Source of the DNA: Lachnospiraceae bacterium
Lineage (GTDB): Bacteria; Bacillota; Clostridia; Lachnospirales; Lachnospiraceae
Direction of reading: 5' to 3'
DNA length: 64,000 bases
Assembly: GCA_017620255.1 (NCBI GenBank)
Contig: JAFZQU010000004.1
Location: 1 to 64,000, forward strand
Position 1 is the first letter of the stretch, and each line of letters begins with the position of its first letter. Positions 9,778 through 17,862 of this stretch are shown piece after piece. The notes beneath the pieces were generated by a model, which worked only from the letters and a program-made list of their open reading frames with translations, was not told the DNA's origin and searched no databases. Position numbers and translations under genes: made by a program.

Positions 9778-10824
9778 TCACTCTTCCGATCCGTCACCGT
9801 TTGGTTCCACTGTATTCAGTGTTTCGTCAAACGGTGCAAGCGGCAGGATCTTGGAAACGCCGTTTCCGTCCCCGCCTTCGATGATCACCTTGAGATCCGG
9901 CAGGACTTCTTCCATGGTCTCGTAGAACATTCTCTGCTTTGTAACGGCCGGGAATTTCACATACTCCTCGTACATGGCGTTAAAGCGCGCTACCTGGCCG
10001 ATCGCCTCATTGATACGCCCTTCCTTGTCCGCTTCGGCGTCCTGCTTGATCTTGTCTGCCTGCGCCTGTGCGTTCGGGATCTGCTCATTGCGGTATTTGT
10101 TCGCATTGTTCAGCGCTGTTTCCTTACCCTGTTTTGCGGTCTCCACGGACTTAAACGCCGTGATGACTTCCTCCGTGGGCGGCTCCGCATCCTGGATCGT
10201 GATATTGACGAGCTGGATACCGATATCGAGTTTGTCCAGTTTTTCCAGGATCATGTCCTTGATGTTTCTCTGGATCTCGTTTTTGCCGGTGGTCAGCACC
10301 GCGTCCACGCCGTAGGATCCGATCGTGGTACGGATGCAGTTCTGTGCGAGGTTCGCAAGGACCAGTTTGGGGTCGCTCGATGCGTACAAAGCCTTAACCG
10401 GGTCCGTGACCCTGTATTCCACGTAAAAATCAATCTGGATAAAGTTATAATCCGATGTGATCATCATGGAATCGTCCGGTCCCATCTGCCCGTCGTAATT
10501 CTGGTCATAGTTGTCGGAATACCCGATCGCAAAGCCCTGGATCGTCGTATTGACTTTATCCACGGTCTGAATAACGGGGATCTTGAAATGGATGCCGGGC
10601 TCCGTCACAGCCTTTGCCACGCCAAACGTACAAACGACCGCCTGTTCCTCTTCCTGGATCGTATAGAAAGAATTTCCGATCAGAATGAGTATAAACAGAA
10701 CAGCCGCTACCGCGCCGATGATCTTAAGCGCCTTGCCGGCCGAAGGTCCCATCCCTTTGTCTTTCTTTGCAAAACCGCGGAATTTTGATTCTTTTTCCGT
10801 CTGATTGAAATCTTCGATTGCCAT
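9778..10824 (-). CDS. hflK: HflK-like SPFH membrane protein
   Basis: Partner of HflC, 348 residues from ATG 10824, chosen because GGAGGATCCAT gives a good ribosome site. One transmembrane segment lies at about 33-52 (LKIIGAVAAVLFILILIGNS), followed by an SPFH domain (IQEEEQAVVCTFG) and an Ala/Glu/Gln coiled coil (NAQAQADKIKQDAEADKEG). The C-terminus is Asp/Glu-rich. It heads the eight-gene minus-strand operon ending in nadE. A candidate -10 TATACT (plus-strand 866-871 of the 10.8 kb block) lies about 40 bases upstream. Confidence 0.85.
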   Translation of the reverse strand: MAIEDFNQTEKESKFRGFAKKDKGMGPSAGKALKIIGAVAAVLFILILIGNSFYTIQEEEQAVVCTFGVAKAVTEPGIHFKIPVIQTVDKVNTTIQGFAIGYSDNYDQNYDGQMGPDDSMMITSDYNFIQIDFYVEYRVTDPVKALYASSDPKLVLANLAQNCIRTTIGSYGVDAVLTTGKNEIQRNIKDMILEKLDKLDIGIQLVNITIQDAEPPTEEVITAFKSVETAKQGKETALNNANKYRNEQIPNAQAQADKIKQDAEADKEGRINEAIGQVARFNAMYEEYVKFPAVTKQRMFYETMEEVLPDLKVIIEGGDGNGVSKILPLAPFDETLNTVEPNGDGSEE

Positions 10825-10893
10825 ATGGATCCTCCATACAGTTTGATACTTTGGACAACTATAAAAGTATACCATACAATTCCATAAAAATCA

Positions 10894-10902
10894 TGTTATT
10901 AT
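10894..10902 (+). promoter_or_regulatory. extended -10 promoter of the AEC transporter gene, apparently leaderless
   Basis: TG at 10894-10895, one base, then TATTAT at 10897-10902, followed by exactly six bases before ATG 10909. Transcription would start at or beside the A of the start codon. No Shine-Dalgarno sequence precedes the gene and no good -35 is seen. Confidence 0.5.
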
Positions 10903-10908
10903 ACTGGT

Positions 10909-11826
10909 ATGTCGATGAATCTTGTTTTTTCACAAATCCTGATCATACTGACCTATGTCCTGATCGGTTATATCGCGGGAAAAGCCGGGCTGATCGGTAA
11001 GGAACAGCGCGTTTTCCTGTCAAAACTGTGCGCGGACCTGATCCTGCCTTTCACGGTGATCTCCGCCACCTCTCAGGAACTGGACACAAACGATGTGCGC
11101 AATCTCCTGATCGGCACGGCTCTGACGCTTGCCGTTTTTCTGGGCGTTACGTTCGTATCCGTCTTTGCACACCGCCTGGCGGGTGCTGACCGTGCGCGTA
11201 TGTCCGTGATCACGGGGCTTGTCACCTACCCGAACTGTACATTTCTCGGATTGCCGCTGTGTCTGGCACTGTTTGGCGATATCGCCATCCTTTACAGTGC
11301 GGTCATGATCATTGTATTCAACGTGTTGTTTTTCACACTGCAGTATACACTTTTTCTGAAAGACAAACCGAGCATCAGGAATCTCTGCACGCCCACCATG
11401 ATCAGCACACTCTTAATGCTCTTCATGCTGGCTTTGAAGCTCCGTTTTCCGGCACCTTTGCAGACGGCATTTTCCAGTATCGGTTCGATCATTTCACCCC
11501 TGTCCCTGATCATCATCGGGGTCATGCTGTCTGAAAACCGTCTGTTGCGGATCCTGACGGAAAAGTCCTCGTATGCCGTCGTCTTTGTCAGGAACCTGCT
11601 GATCCCGCTGCTTGTGATCCTGCTCTTAAAGCCGCTGCCGCTTGATACCACATCCAAGATGTGTCTCCTGGTGTATCTTGGTTGCCCGTGCGCGACACTG
11701 ACAAGCATTTATGCGATGCGGCTTGACATAGAACCCGTTCTTTGCGTGAACAGCGTCCTTTTGTCCACGCTCTTCTTTACGCTGACACTCCCGCTCATCA
11801 TCCTGATCGGACAGTTTCTCCTGTGA
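10909..11826 (+). CDS. AEC-family (auxin efflux carrier-like) transporter
   Basis: A 305-residue membrane protein with about ten hydrophobic segments in the two-halves layout of the AEC/malonate-transporter family. Marks are the N-terminal IAGKAGLIGKEQRVFLSKLCADLILPF, the central GLVTYPNCTFLGLPL and C-terminal LGCPCATLTSIYA. Family members carry organic anions or amino acids; substrate unknown here. The next in-frame ATG is 10915. It lacks a ribosome binding site and its -10 abuts the start codon. Ends before a bidirectional terminator. Confidence 0.86.
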   Translation: MSMNLVFSQILIILTYVLIGYIAGKAGLIGKEQRVFLSKLCADLILPFTVISATSQELDTNDVRNLLIGTALTLAVFLGVTFVSVFAHRLAGADRARMSVITGLVTYPNCTFLGLPLCLALFGDIAILYSAVMIIVFNVLFFTLQYTLFLKDKPSIRNLCTPTMISTLLMLFMLALKLRFPAPLQTAFSSIGSIISPLSLIIIGVMLSENRLLRILTEKSSYAVVFVRNLLIPLLVILLLKPLPLDTTSKMCLLVYLGCPCATLTSIYAMRLDIEPVLCVNSVLLSTLFFTLTLPLIILIGQFLL

Positions 11827-11838
11827 GCAGGAAACCAT

Positions 11839-11871
11839 GAAAAAGGCACCGGCTGTACCGGTGCCTTTTTT
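11839..11871. terminator. bidirectional intrinsic terminator between AEC transporter and glycerate kinase
   Basis: Perfect 8-bp stem GGCACCGG (11845-11852) and CCGGTGCC (11858-11865) with a five-base loop, flanked by A5 on the left and T6 on the right, so it can stop both converging genes. Confidence 0.92.
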
Positions 11872-11902
11872 ATGATCTGTACCGTTTGCCGTATTTGACC
11901 GG

Positions 11903-13141
11903 TCAGTCGTTACCGATCAGCACGAGGGCCACATCGTTGACATTCGTTCCGGTCGGTCCGGTCACGATCAGGCCGTCCACAGCCTTCAGGGCCGCGTATG
12001 AATCGTTGTTCTTTAAAACCGCATGTACGTCCAGTCCCTGCGCCTTCAGTTCGTTGAAAGTATCCTCGTCCACATAGCCGCCCGCGGCATCTGTCGGTCC
12101 GTCCGTTCCGTCGCTTCCGAAAGAGAATACCGCCGTGTTTTTCAGGCCGGAGATCCCGGGTGCTGCCGCCAGCGCAAGTTCCTGATTACGGCCGCCCAGT
12201 CCCGTTCCGGTCAGATGTACGATCGTCTCACCGCCTGCGATATAAGCGAGTTTTTTGCCGTCTTTTTTATGCGTTCTTGCCACACTGCTTAAGAAGAAAC
12301 CGGCTTCCCTTGCCTCGCAGCTCAGTTCATCCGTCAGGAAAACGGGTTCATATCCGAGCGCTTTACAGGATCTTGCCGCAGCACTGCACAGTTCACGTAC
12401 CGAACCCGTGATACAGCTTTCCACGTTATCAAGCGTCTTGGGCGTTTCTTTTGCCAGTAATTCCCAAGCCTTGTCTGACATTTTCAGGTCATATTTCTTT
12501 GCGATCGCAAGAGCCTGTTCGCATGTGGAAGAATCCGGATAAGCCGGCCCGCTCGCGATCATGTCCAGGGGATCGCCCAAAATATCGCTCAGAACGATGG
12601 AAAATACCTTTGCGGGTGCCGCAGCTTTTGCGAACTGGCCGCCCTTGATGGCACTTAAACGCTTTCTGACCGTGTTCATTTCCACGATATCCGCACCGCA
12701 CTTCAGGAGCTGTTTCGTGATATCCTGCAGTTCCGCCCCATCGATCATGGGATACTCAAACAGCGCGCTTCCGCCGCCGGAGAGCAGGAAAAGCACGGTA
12801 TCGTCACTGCTTAAGTTCTCCACCATGGCCAGCGCCTCTTTTGCCGCCGAAAAACTGTTCTCATCGGGCACCGGATGTCCCGCTTCGCGGCATTTGATCC
12901 CCTCGATCTCTCCGATGACATGATCATATTTTGTGATCACGATCCCGTCATCGATGTCCGGCAGTTCTTTGCGCGCTGCCGCCGCCATCTGCCAGGCTGC
13001 TTTCCCGGCCGCTACCAGGATCGTCTTTCCGCTTCCCGGGTGAAAGTCAAGAAGCGCCCTTGCCACTGCCTCATCCGGCAACACGGCATGGAGCGCCTCC
13101 TTTATGATCTGATCCGCATCTGCTCTTAGCTGTTTGTTCAT
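11903..13141 (-). CDS. glycerate 2-kinase (GckA/MOFRL type)
   Basis: A 412-residue protein with an N-terminal DUF4147 domain and a C-terminal MOFRL domain, the glycerate 2-kinase family. Visible are ILVAAGKAAWQMA near residue 40, VLFLLSGGGSALFEYP near 115, RKRLSAIKGGQFAK near 158, LSDILGDPLDMIASGP near 188 and C-terminal SFGSDGTDGPTDAAGGYVD. It phosphorylates D-glycerate to 2-phosphoglycerate and feeds glycolysis. The ATG has a GGGAGGTG ribosome site; an extended -10 (TGGTATGAT, plus-strand 13185-13192) lies about 45 bases upstream. Transcribed alone. Confidence 0.9.
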   Translation of the reverse strand: MNKQLRADADQIIKEALHAVLPDEAVARALLDFHPGSGKTILVAAGKAAWQMAAAARKELPDIDDGIVITKYDHVIGEIEGIKCREAGHPVPDENSFSAAKEALAMVENLSSDDTVLFLLSGGGSALFEYPMIDGAELQDITKQLLKCGADIVEMNTVRKRLSAIKGGQFAKAAAPAKVFSIVLSDILGDPLDMIASGPAYPDSSTCEQALAIAKKYDLKMSDKAWELLAKETPKTLDNVESCITGSVRELCSAAARSCKALGYEPVFLTDELSCEAREAGFFLSSVARTHKKDGKKLAYIAGGETIVHLTGTGLGGRNQELALAAAPGISGLKNTAVFSFGSDGTDGPTDAAGGYVDEDTFNELKAQGLDVHAVLKNNDSYAALKAVDGLIVTGPTGTNVNDVALVLIGND

Positions 13142-13322
13142 ATGACACCTCCCTTGGTCTTAAATACCCCATATGACTGTCTTTATCATACCATATTTAC
13201 GGCCGGTCGGCATCGTCAAAATTGTATTGTCTTTTTTTATTTTTAATTGGTTCTGAATGAAAATGGGGCTTGCCGGCCCCGTCCCTTCCGGATTTCCCCG
13301 CCCGGATCCTTTTTCTATCCGG

Positions 13323-13426
13323 CTACGTGTAGATTTGGCGATATCGATGATTTCACACGTAGTTTTTTCTTGCTTCCGGCTTTACACTACGTGTAAAAAT
13401 GGTTAGCCATCGATTTTCACACGTAG
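13323..13426. repeat. two palindromic 40-bp units, 64-bp period (first locus)
   Basis: Units at 13323-13362 and 13387-13426 each begin CTACGTGT and end ACACGTAG, with a 24-base linker between them, so the starts are 64 bases apart. The second unit has 14-base arms with one mismatch. They lie in the 379-base gap between glyK and hydF. The rest of that gap (13193-13322 and 13427-13520) shows no gene or terminator that I can support. The same repeat family recurs at 28026-28383. Confidence 0.85.
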
Positions 13427-13520
13427 TCTTCCTCCGGTGTGATCCATACCGGGTGATTTCCGAAAGCATCAGGCAAAACGCACAGGCAGGGAAATGATAA
13501 GGAAAGACCGACCGCGCTGC

Positions 13521-14783
13521 TTAGTCCAGATAGGGCAGGACATACGCCGTGCTTCTTGCAAGGATGCCGTTCATATGGGCGATCGCCGTCCCGTAGTTGG
13601 TAAAGGGAACGCCTGCTTCGTTTGCCATGCGCATCCGGTTTGCCATTTCGTTATCATGCAGCATGCAGGCGCCGCAGTGGATCACAAGATCATAGGCTGA
13701 CAGATCCTCCGGAAAACCGTGCCCGGAAGTAAAAGTCAGATCCATCTCTTTTCCCGTATATTCCGACAGCCACCGCGGCAGCTTGACCGTTCCGATGTCT
13801 TCGCACTGTCTGTGATGCGTACATCCCTCGGCGATCAGCACCTTCGCATGGTCAGGCAGCCTGTCAATAGCCGAAGCCCCTTCCATGGCTGCCTTCAAAA
13901 ACCCTTTGTAGCGGGCCATCAGGATGGAAAACGAAGTCAGGGGGATCGTTTCCGGCACGATATGCATGACTTTACCAAATGCCTGAGAATCCGTGATCAC
14001 AAGCGACGGCGGCTCCTTGAGCCGGCTGATGGTATCGCTTAAGCCCTCCACGGAGCTCACGATGCCGATCGCGCCCGCATCCAGGATGTCCCTGAGTGCT
14101 TCCTGCTGCGGCAGGATCAGACGGCCTTTCGGCGCCGAAGTGTCGATCGGGATCACCAGTATCACCACCTGCGAAGGCTTCAACATATCAGCCACAAGAC
14201 GGATCTGCTTTTCCCTGCCTTTTGCGCAGCGCGCCAACGCTTCCTTGAGTGCTTCTATGCCTTCTCCCGTCTGCGCGCTCACAAGCAGTACCGGCGGAGC
14301 TGCCATATCCTTGGCAGCTTTATCCCTTGCAGCCATATCCTTTGCTGTCATATCCTTCGCTGCCGTGTCATTTTCCATAACAGCAGGAGCGGCAAGATCC
14401 GCTTTGTTACGTACGATCAGATAAGGGATCTCGCGCTTTTTGATCGTATCAAACAGTTCCGCTTCGATCGCACTCAGCCCGTCGGATTCGGTAACAAGCA
14501 CGGCAATGTCACAGGTCGCAAGGATCTCCTTTGTTCTGGCGACACGCTTTTCTCCCAGTGCCCCTTCATCGTCGTAGCCCGGCGTATCGATGATCGTCAC
14601 AGGCCCTAGGGGCAGTAGTTCCATGCTCTTTTTGACAGGGTCGGTCGTCGTGCCGAGGACATCGCTTACCAGCGACATTTCCTGGGCTGTGATCCTGTTT
14701 ACCAGACTGCTCTTTCCGGCGTTCCGAAGCCCGAAAAAGCCGATGTGGGTGCGCTCCGCCATGGGAGTATCATTCAGACTCAT
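13521..14783 (-). CDS. hydF: [FeFe]-hydrogenase maturation GTPase HydF
   Basis: Scaffold that carries the diiron subcluster precursor and delivers it to HydA. The N-terminal GTPase domain shows P-loop GLRNAGKSS (18-26), LGTTTDPV, DTPG (66-69) and NKAD (126-129). The C-terminal cluster-binding residues are CTHH and later HCGAC, the CxH...HCxxC pattern of HydF. Between NKAD and the G5 motif VSA there is a low-complexity insertion of five-residue repeats (residues 140-161). Length 420 is slightly above typical. Last gene of the maturation operon, about 100 bases after hydG. Confidence 0.95.
   Translation of the reverse strand: MSLNDTPMAERTHIGFFGLRNAGKSSLVNRITAQEMSLVSDVLGTTTDPVKKSMELLPLGPVTIIDTPGYDDEGALGEKRVARTKEILATCDIAVLVTESDGLSAIEAELFDTIKKREIPYLIVRNKADLAAPAVMENDTAAKDMTAKDMAARDKAAKDMAAPPVLLVSAQTGEGIEALKEALARCAKGREKQIRLVADMLKPSQVVILVIPIDTSAPKGRLILPQQEALRDILDAGAIGIVSSVEGLSDTISRLKEPPSLVITDSQAFGKVMHIVPETIPLTSFSILMARYKGFLKAAMEGASAIDRLPDHAKVLIAEGCTHHRQCEDIGTVKLPRWLSEYTGKEMDLTFTSGHGFPEDLSAYDLVIHCGACMLHDNEMANRMRMANEAGVPFTNYGTAIAHMNGILARSTAYVLPYLD
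14301..14366 (-). repeat. 15-bp tandem repeat inside hydF
   Basis: Four in-frame 15-base units (14301-14315, 14316-14330, 14331-14345, 14346-14360), with a degenerate fifth, encode the peptide units AAKDM, TAKDM, AARDK, AAKDM within the HydF GTPase domain. The frame is kept, so this is a repeat expansion and not a disruption. Confidence 0.8.
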
Positions 14784-14882
14784 TCATTTCCCTTTCTCTA
14801 TGCTAACGGCAGAAACACCCTTCTTCGTTCGCTGACACGCTCTCTCAGAAGGTGTTTTCTGTCCGCATCCGTATGATTCGTA

Positions 14883-16301
14883 TCAGAAACGGAAGTCCCG
14901 TTCGCCTTCCGCGATCTTTACAAGCCGCTCGCGAACGATCTCCCTCACCTTTTCTTTGGGAATGGTGTCGATCTCGCGCTCGATCATCTCCTCGCCGATG
15001 CGCTTCGTATCTTCCGATGCGTAGTCAAGGAGGAACTCCTTCAGCGTCATCAGTGCGTTCGGATGACAGCAGTTCTGGATCTGGCCGGATTTGCAAAGTT
15101 CCATGAAACGGTCGCCCGTACGTCCTTCGCGGTAGCAGGCCGTGCAGAACGAAGGGATATAGCCTGCGCGCATCAGCCAGTTGACCACTTCATCCAAGGT
15201 CCTGCAGTCGGAAACGTCAAACTGCGCCGTATCCTGCGGTCTTTCTTCTTCCGTATAACCGCCGACGGAAGTTCTCGAGCCGCCGCTGATCTGGCTCACG
15301 CCGAGGCGGATGATCTTTTCACGCACTTCCGGTGTTTCCCTGGTGGAAATGATCATGCCGGTATAAGGTACGGCGATGCGGATGCAGGCCGCGATCTTGC
15401 AGAACATCTCATCGCTTAAGGAATTGTCAAAATCACCCGGATCGATATCATCGGCAGGTTTTACTCTCGGCACGCTGATCGTATGCGGTCCGACGCCGTG
15501 CACGGCTTCCAGATGCTCCGCATGCATCAGCAGCCCTGCAAACTCGTAAGCATAATTGTCGAGTCCGAACAGCACGCCGATCCCGACATCATCGATCCCG
15601 CCTTCCATCGCGCGGTCCATCGCCTCCGTATGATAGGCGTAATCATGTTTCGGACCGGTCGGATGCAGTACCTCATAGTTCTTCCGGTTATAGGTCTCCT
15701 GGAACAGGATATAGGTGCCGATCCCGGCATCCTTGAGTTTGCGGTAATTCTCCACGGTCGTGGCGGCAATGTTCACGTTGACACGGCGGATCGCCCCGTT
15801 CTTATGTTTGATCGAGTATATGGTCTTGATGCACTCGAGAATGTATTCGATCGGGTTGTTGACCGGATCTTCGCCGGCTTCGATCGCAAGGCGCTTATGG
15901 CCCATATCCTGCAGAGCGACCACTTCTTTTGCAACCTCTTCCTGGGTCAGTTTCTTACGCGTGATGTGCTTGTTCTTCAGGTGATACGGGCAGTACAGGC
16001 AGCCGTTCACGCAGTAATTGGAGAGATAAAGCGGTGCAAACAACACGATCCTGTTTCCGTAGAAATCCTTCTTGATCTGTTCGGCCAGGTCGTAGATCTC
16101 CTTCACCTTCTCTTCGTCCTCGCAGGCCAGCAGAACGCTCGCATCGCGGTGGCTCAGTCCCTTGCGCAGTTTCGCGCGCTCTAAGATCTCGTCCACCAGC
16201 TTCAGATCCCTGCTGTGCTCCTTTGCATACCGGACGGTGTCAAGTATCTCTTCATCATTGATAAATTCGTCCGCTTTCATGGAATGCATGTCATACTTCA
16301 T
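14883..16301 (-). CDS. hydG: [FeFe]-hydrogenase maturation radical SAM enzyme HydG
   Basis: Cleaves tyrosine to supply the CO and CN ligands of the H-cluster. The 472-residue length is typical. The radical-SAM cluster motif is CVNGCLYC (CxxxCxxC) near residue 98, and the C-terminal second cluster has the CxxC...C set in FCTACYREGRTGDRF and MELCKSGQ. Other marks are ISGGSRTSVGGY and TISVPRVKPA. It follows hydE by 16 bases and is transcribed with the other maturases. Confidence 0.96.
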   Translation of the reverse strand: MKYDMHSMKADEFINDEEILDTVRYAKEHSRDLKLVDEILERAKLRKGLSHRDASVLLACEDEEKVKEIYDLAEQIKKDFYGNRIVLFAPLYLSNYCVNGCLYCPYHLKNKHITRKKLTQEEVAKEVVALQDMGHKRLAIEAGEDPVNNPIEYILECIKTIYSIKHKNGAIRRVNVNIAATTVENYRKLKDAGIGTYILFQETYNRKNYEVLHPTGPKHDYAYHTEAMDRAMEGGIDDVGIGVLFGLDNYAYEFAGLLMHAEHLEAVHGVGPHTISVPRVKPADDIDPGDFDNSLSDEMFCKIAACIRIAVPYTGMIISTRETPEVREKIIRLGVSQISGGSRTSVGGYTEEERPQDTAQFDVSDCRTLDEVVNWLMRAGYIPSFCTACYREGRTGDRFMELCKSGQIQNCCHPNALMTLKEFLLDYASEDTKRIGEEMIEREIDTIPKEKVREIVRERLVKIAEGERDFRF

Positions 16302-16317
16302 AATTAAAACCTCCGTT

Positions 16318-17418
16318 TTATATGTGCCGGGCGTGATCGCCGCGGTCCGTTACGATCTCACACCCTGTTTTTGCGATCCGTGCCTTCAGGCAGGCGATGC
16401 AGGCCGCCGCCTCGTCTCCGGTACAGATCTTGTTATCGTAAAGCAGATATTTTTCCCGCACACCGGCAGGGGAAAGATTCGGCATCAGGACATTGGCGCC
16501 TGATAAGATCCCCTTTTCGCGCCCCATCGGGTCGGCTGTTCCGAGCGCTGTCGTGGCGGGAAGAAGGACATCGGGCAAAGTCAGCCGGATCAGGGATAAC
16601 AGAAAGACGGTCAGTTCCGCGCTGCCTGCCTGCTCTTTCGCAAACGGCGTGTCCTTATGCGGGATAAAGGGACCGATCCCGACCATCTCCGGTTTCAGTT
16701 CCCGCAAAAATAACATTTCATCGGCAAGATCTTCATCCGTCTGTCCGGGGGAGCCCACCATAAACCCCGCACCGGTCTGATACCCCAGTTCTTTCAGTGT
16801 CTTCAGACAGGCCATCCGGTTCCCGTAGTGCATATCCGCAGGATGCAGAGCGGCATAATGCTTCGCATTCACTGTCTCATGGCGCAAAAGATAGCGGTCT
16901 GCACCTGCTTCTTTCAGCAGTCTGTAACTCTCGCGGCTCCGTTCACCGACCGAGAGCGTAAGCGCGCAGTCGGGATAGGTTTCCTTCAGGCTCCTTACCA
17001 CAGACAGGAGAATCTCATCCGTGTAGTAGGGGTCCTCGCCGCCCTGCAGGACAAAGGTACGAAAGCCGAGTTCATAGCCTTTCCCGGCACAGGACAGGAT
17101 CTCCTCCGGCATCAGCCGGTAGCGCTCTGCTGCAGTATTACCCGCACGGATGCCACAATAATAACAGTTGTTTTTGCAAATGTTGGTGAACTCGATCAGG
17201 CCGCGGATAAATACCTTGTTTCCGTAGTATCTCTGCCGCGTCCGCACGGCCAGATCCGCCGCTTCATCGCGTACGCTTTCGCGGTCTTTGATCAGCCGGA
17301 GATATTCTTCTTTTGTCAAAGCCTCACCGGCTGCCAGTTTTTCCAGTTCCCTGCTGCCATCCATCTTTGCCACCCTTGTCCGAATGTCTGTATGCGTTGA
17401 TTCTGCAGTGTTTCCCAT
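16318..17418 (-). CDS. hydE: [FeFe]-hydrogenase maturation radical SAM enzyme HydE
   Basis: Radical SAM enzyme that works with HydG and HydF on the H-cluster dithiomethylamine bridge. The cluster motif is CKNNCYYC (CxxxCxxC), followed by the family run TFVLQGGEDPYYTDE. Start choice is open: ATG 17418 gives 366 residues without a clear ribosome site; ATG 17364 gives 348, close to known HydE length, and follows AAGGGTGG by five bases. I give the longer frame but consider 17364 at least as likely. It lies 16 bases after the regulator gene and 16 before hydG. Confidence 0.92.
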   Translation of the reverse strand: MGNTAESTHTDIRTRVAKMDGSRELEKLAAGEALTKEEYLRLIKDRESVRDEAADLAVRTRQRYYGNKVFIRGLIEFTNICKNNCYYCGIRAGNTAAERYRLMPEEILSCAGKGYELGFRTFVLQGGEDPYYTDEILLSVVRSLKETYPDCALTLSVGERSRESYRLLKEAGADRYLLRHETVNAKHYAALHPADMHYGNRMACLKTLKELGYQTGAGFMVGSPGQTDEDLADEMLFLRELKPEMVGIGPFIPHKDTPFAKEQAGSAELTVFLLSLIRLTLPDVLLPATTALGTADPMGREKGILSGANVLMPNLSPAGVREKYLLYDNKICTGDEAAACIACLKARIAKTGCEIVTDRGDHARHI

Positions 17419-17434
17419 GCTTATTAAATGTTGT

Positions 17435-17689
17435 TTAAACGTTGCTGAAAGCCGCTTTGGAAGAAATGCCGCTCAGTCTGCCGATCTGTCCGCAGAGTGT
17501 GTTGATCTCATTCTGCTCAGCATCGATAACAACCGTTATGCAACTGATATCCTTTTTCGGATAAGGAATTCCCATTCTTCCGATGATGTGCTCTCTGTGT
17601 TCGGACAAAATATCATTGAGTGCACCGATGCTCTCCGGCTGCTCAACAATAATACCGATCACCGCCACGCGTGTTCCCGTTTCAGCCAT
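17435..17689 (-). CDS. TM1266-family iron-only hydrogenase system regulator
   Basis: An 84-residue ACT/NikR-C-like protein (RVAVIGIIVEQPESIGALNDILSEHREHIIGRMG). Proteins like this sit beside hydE/hydG/hydF in many Clostridia and are called putative regulators; no DNA-binding domain is visible and the function is unproven. ATG 17689 is chosen over the longer frame because GGGAGGAG lies seven bases upstream. It is the first gene of the maturation operon, placed just behind a hairpin terminator, which suggests the whole operon is under readthrough control. Confidence 0.82.
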   Translation of the reverse strand: MAETGTRVAVIGIIVEQPESIGALNDILSEHREHIIGRMGIPYPKKDISCITVVIDAEQNEINTLCGQIGRLSGISSKAAFSNV

Positions 17690-17732
17690 ATAAACTTCTC
17701 CTCCCTGTATTACCTTCCCGGTTTTGCCTATC

Positions 17733-17756
17733 AAAAAAGCCGTGCGAAAGCACGGC
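17733..17756 (-). terminator. intrinsic terminator in the leader of the hydrogenase maturation operon
   Basis: On the minus strand GCCGTGC (17756-17750), loop TTTC, GCACGGC (17745-17739), then T6 (17738-17733). It lies after the hybrid-kinase gene and also between a strong promoter (17834-17862) and the first maturation gene. An upstream GTGCGAA (17796-17790) could pair with the loop and 3' arm over 7 bp as an antiterminator. Confidence 0.88.
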
Positions 17757-17833
17757 CAAATTCAACGATGTTCATATCAGTCTGTTTTGTTCGCACTTTC
17801 GGTCAGATCGTATCTTTCCGTCAGATTGGATAT

Positions 17834-17862
17834 ATTGTATCCCCGTTCCTGTCTTCTGTCAA
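17834..17862 (-). promoter_or_regulatory. promoter of the hydrogenase maturation operon
   Basis: Minus-strand TTGACA (17862-17857), 17-base spacer, TACAAT (17839-17834). The -35 overlaps the stop codon of the upstream kinase gene. The predicted start near 17827 gives a leader of about 138 bases that includes the terminator at 17733-17756. Confidence 0.65.
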
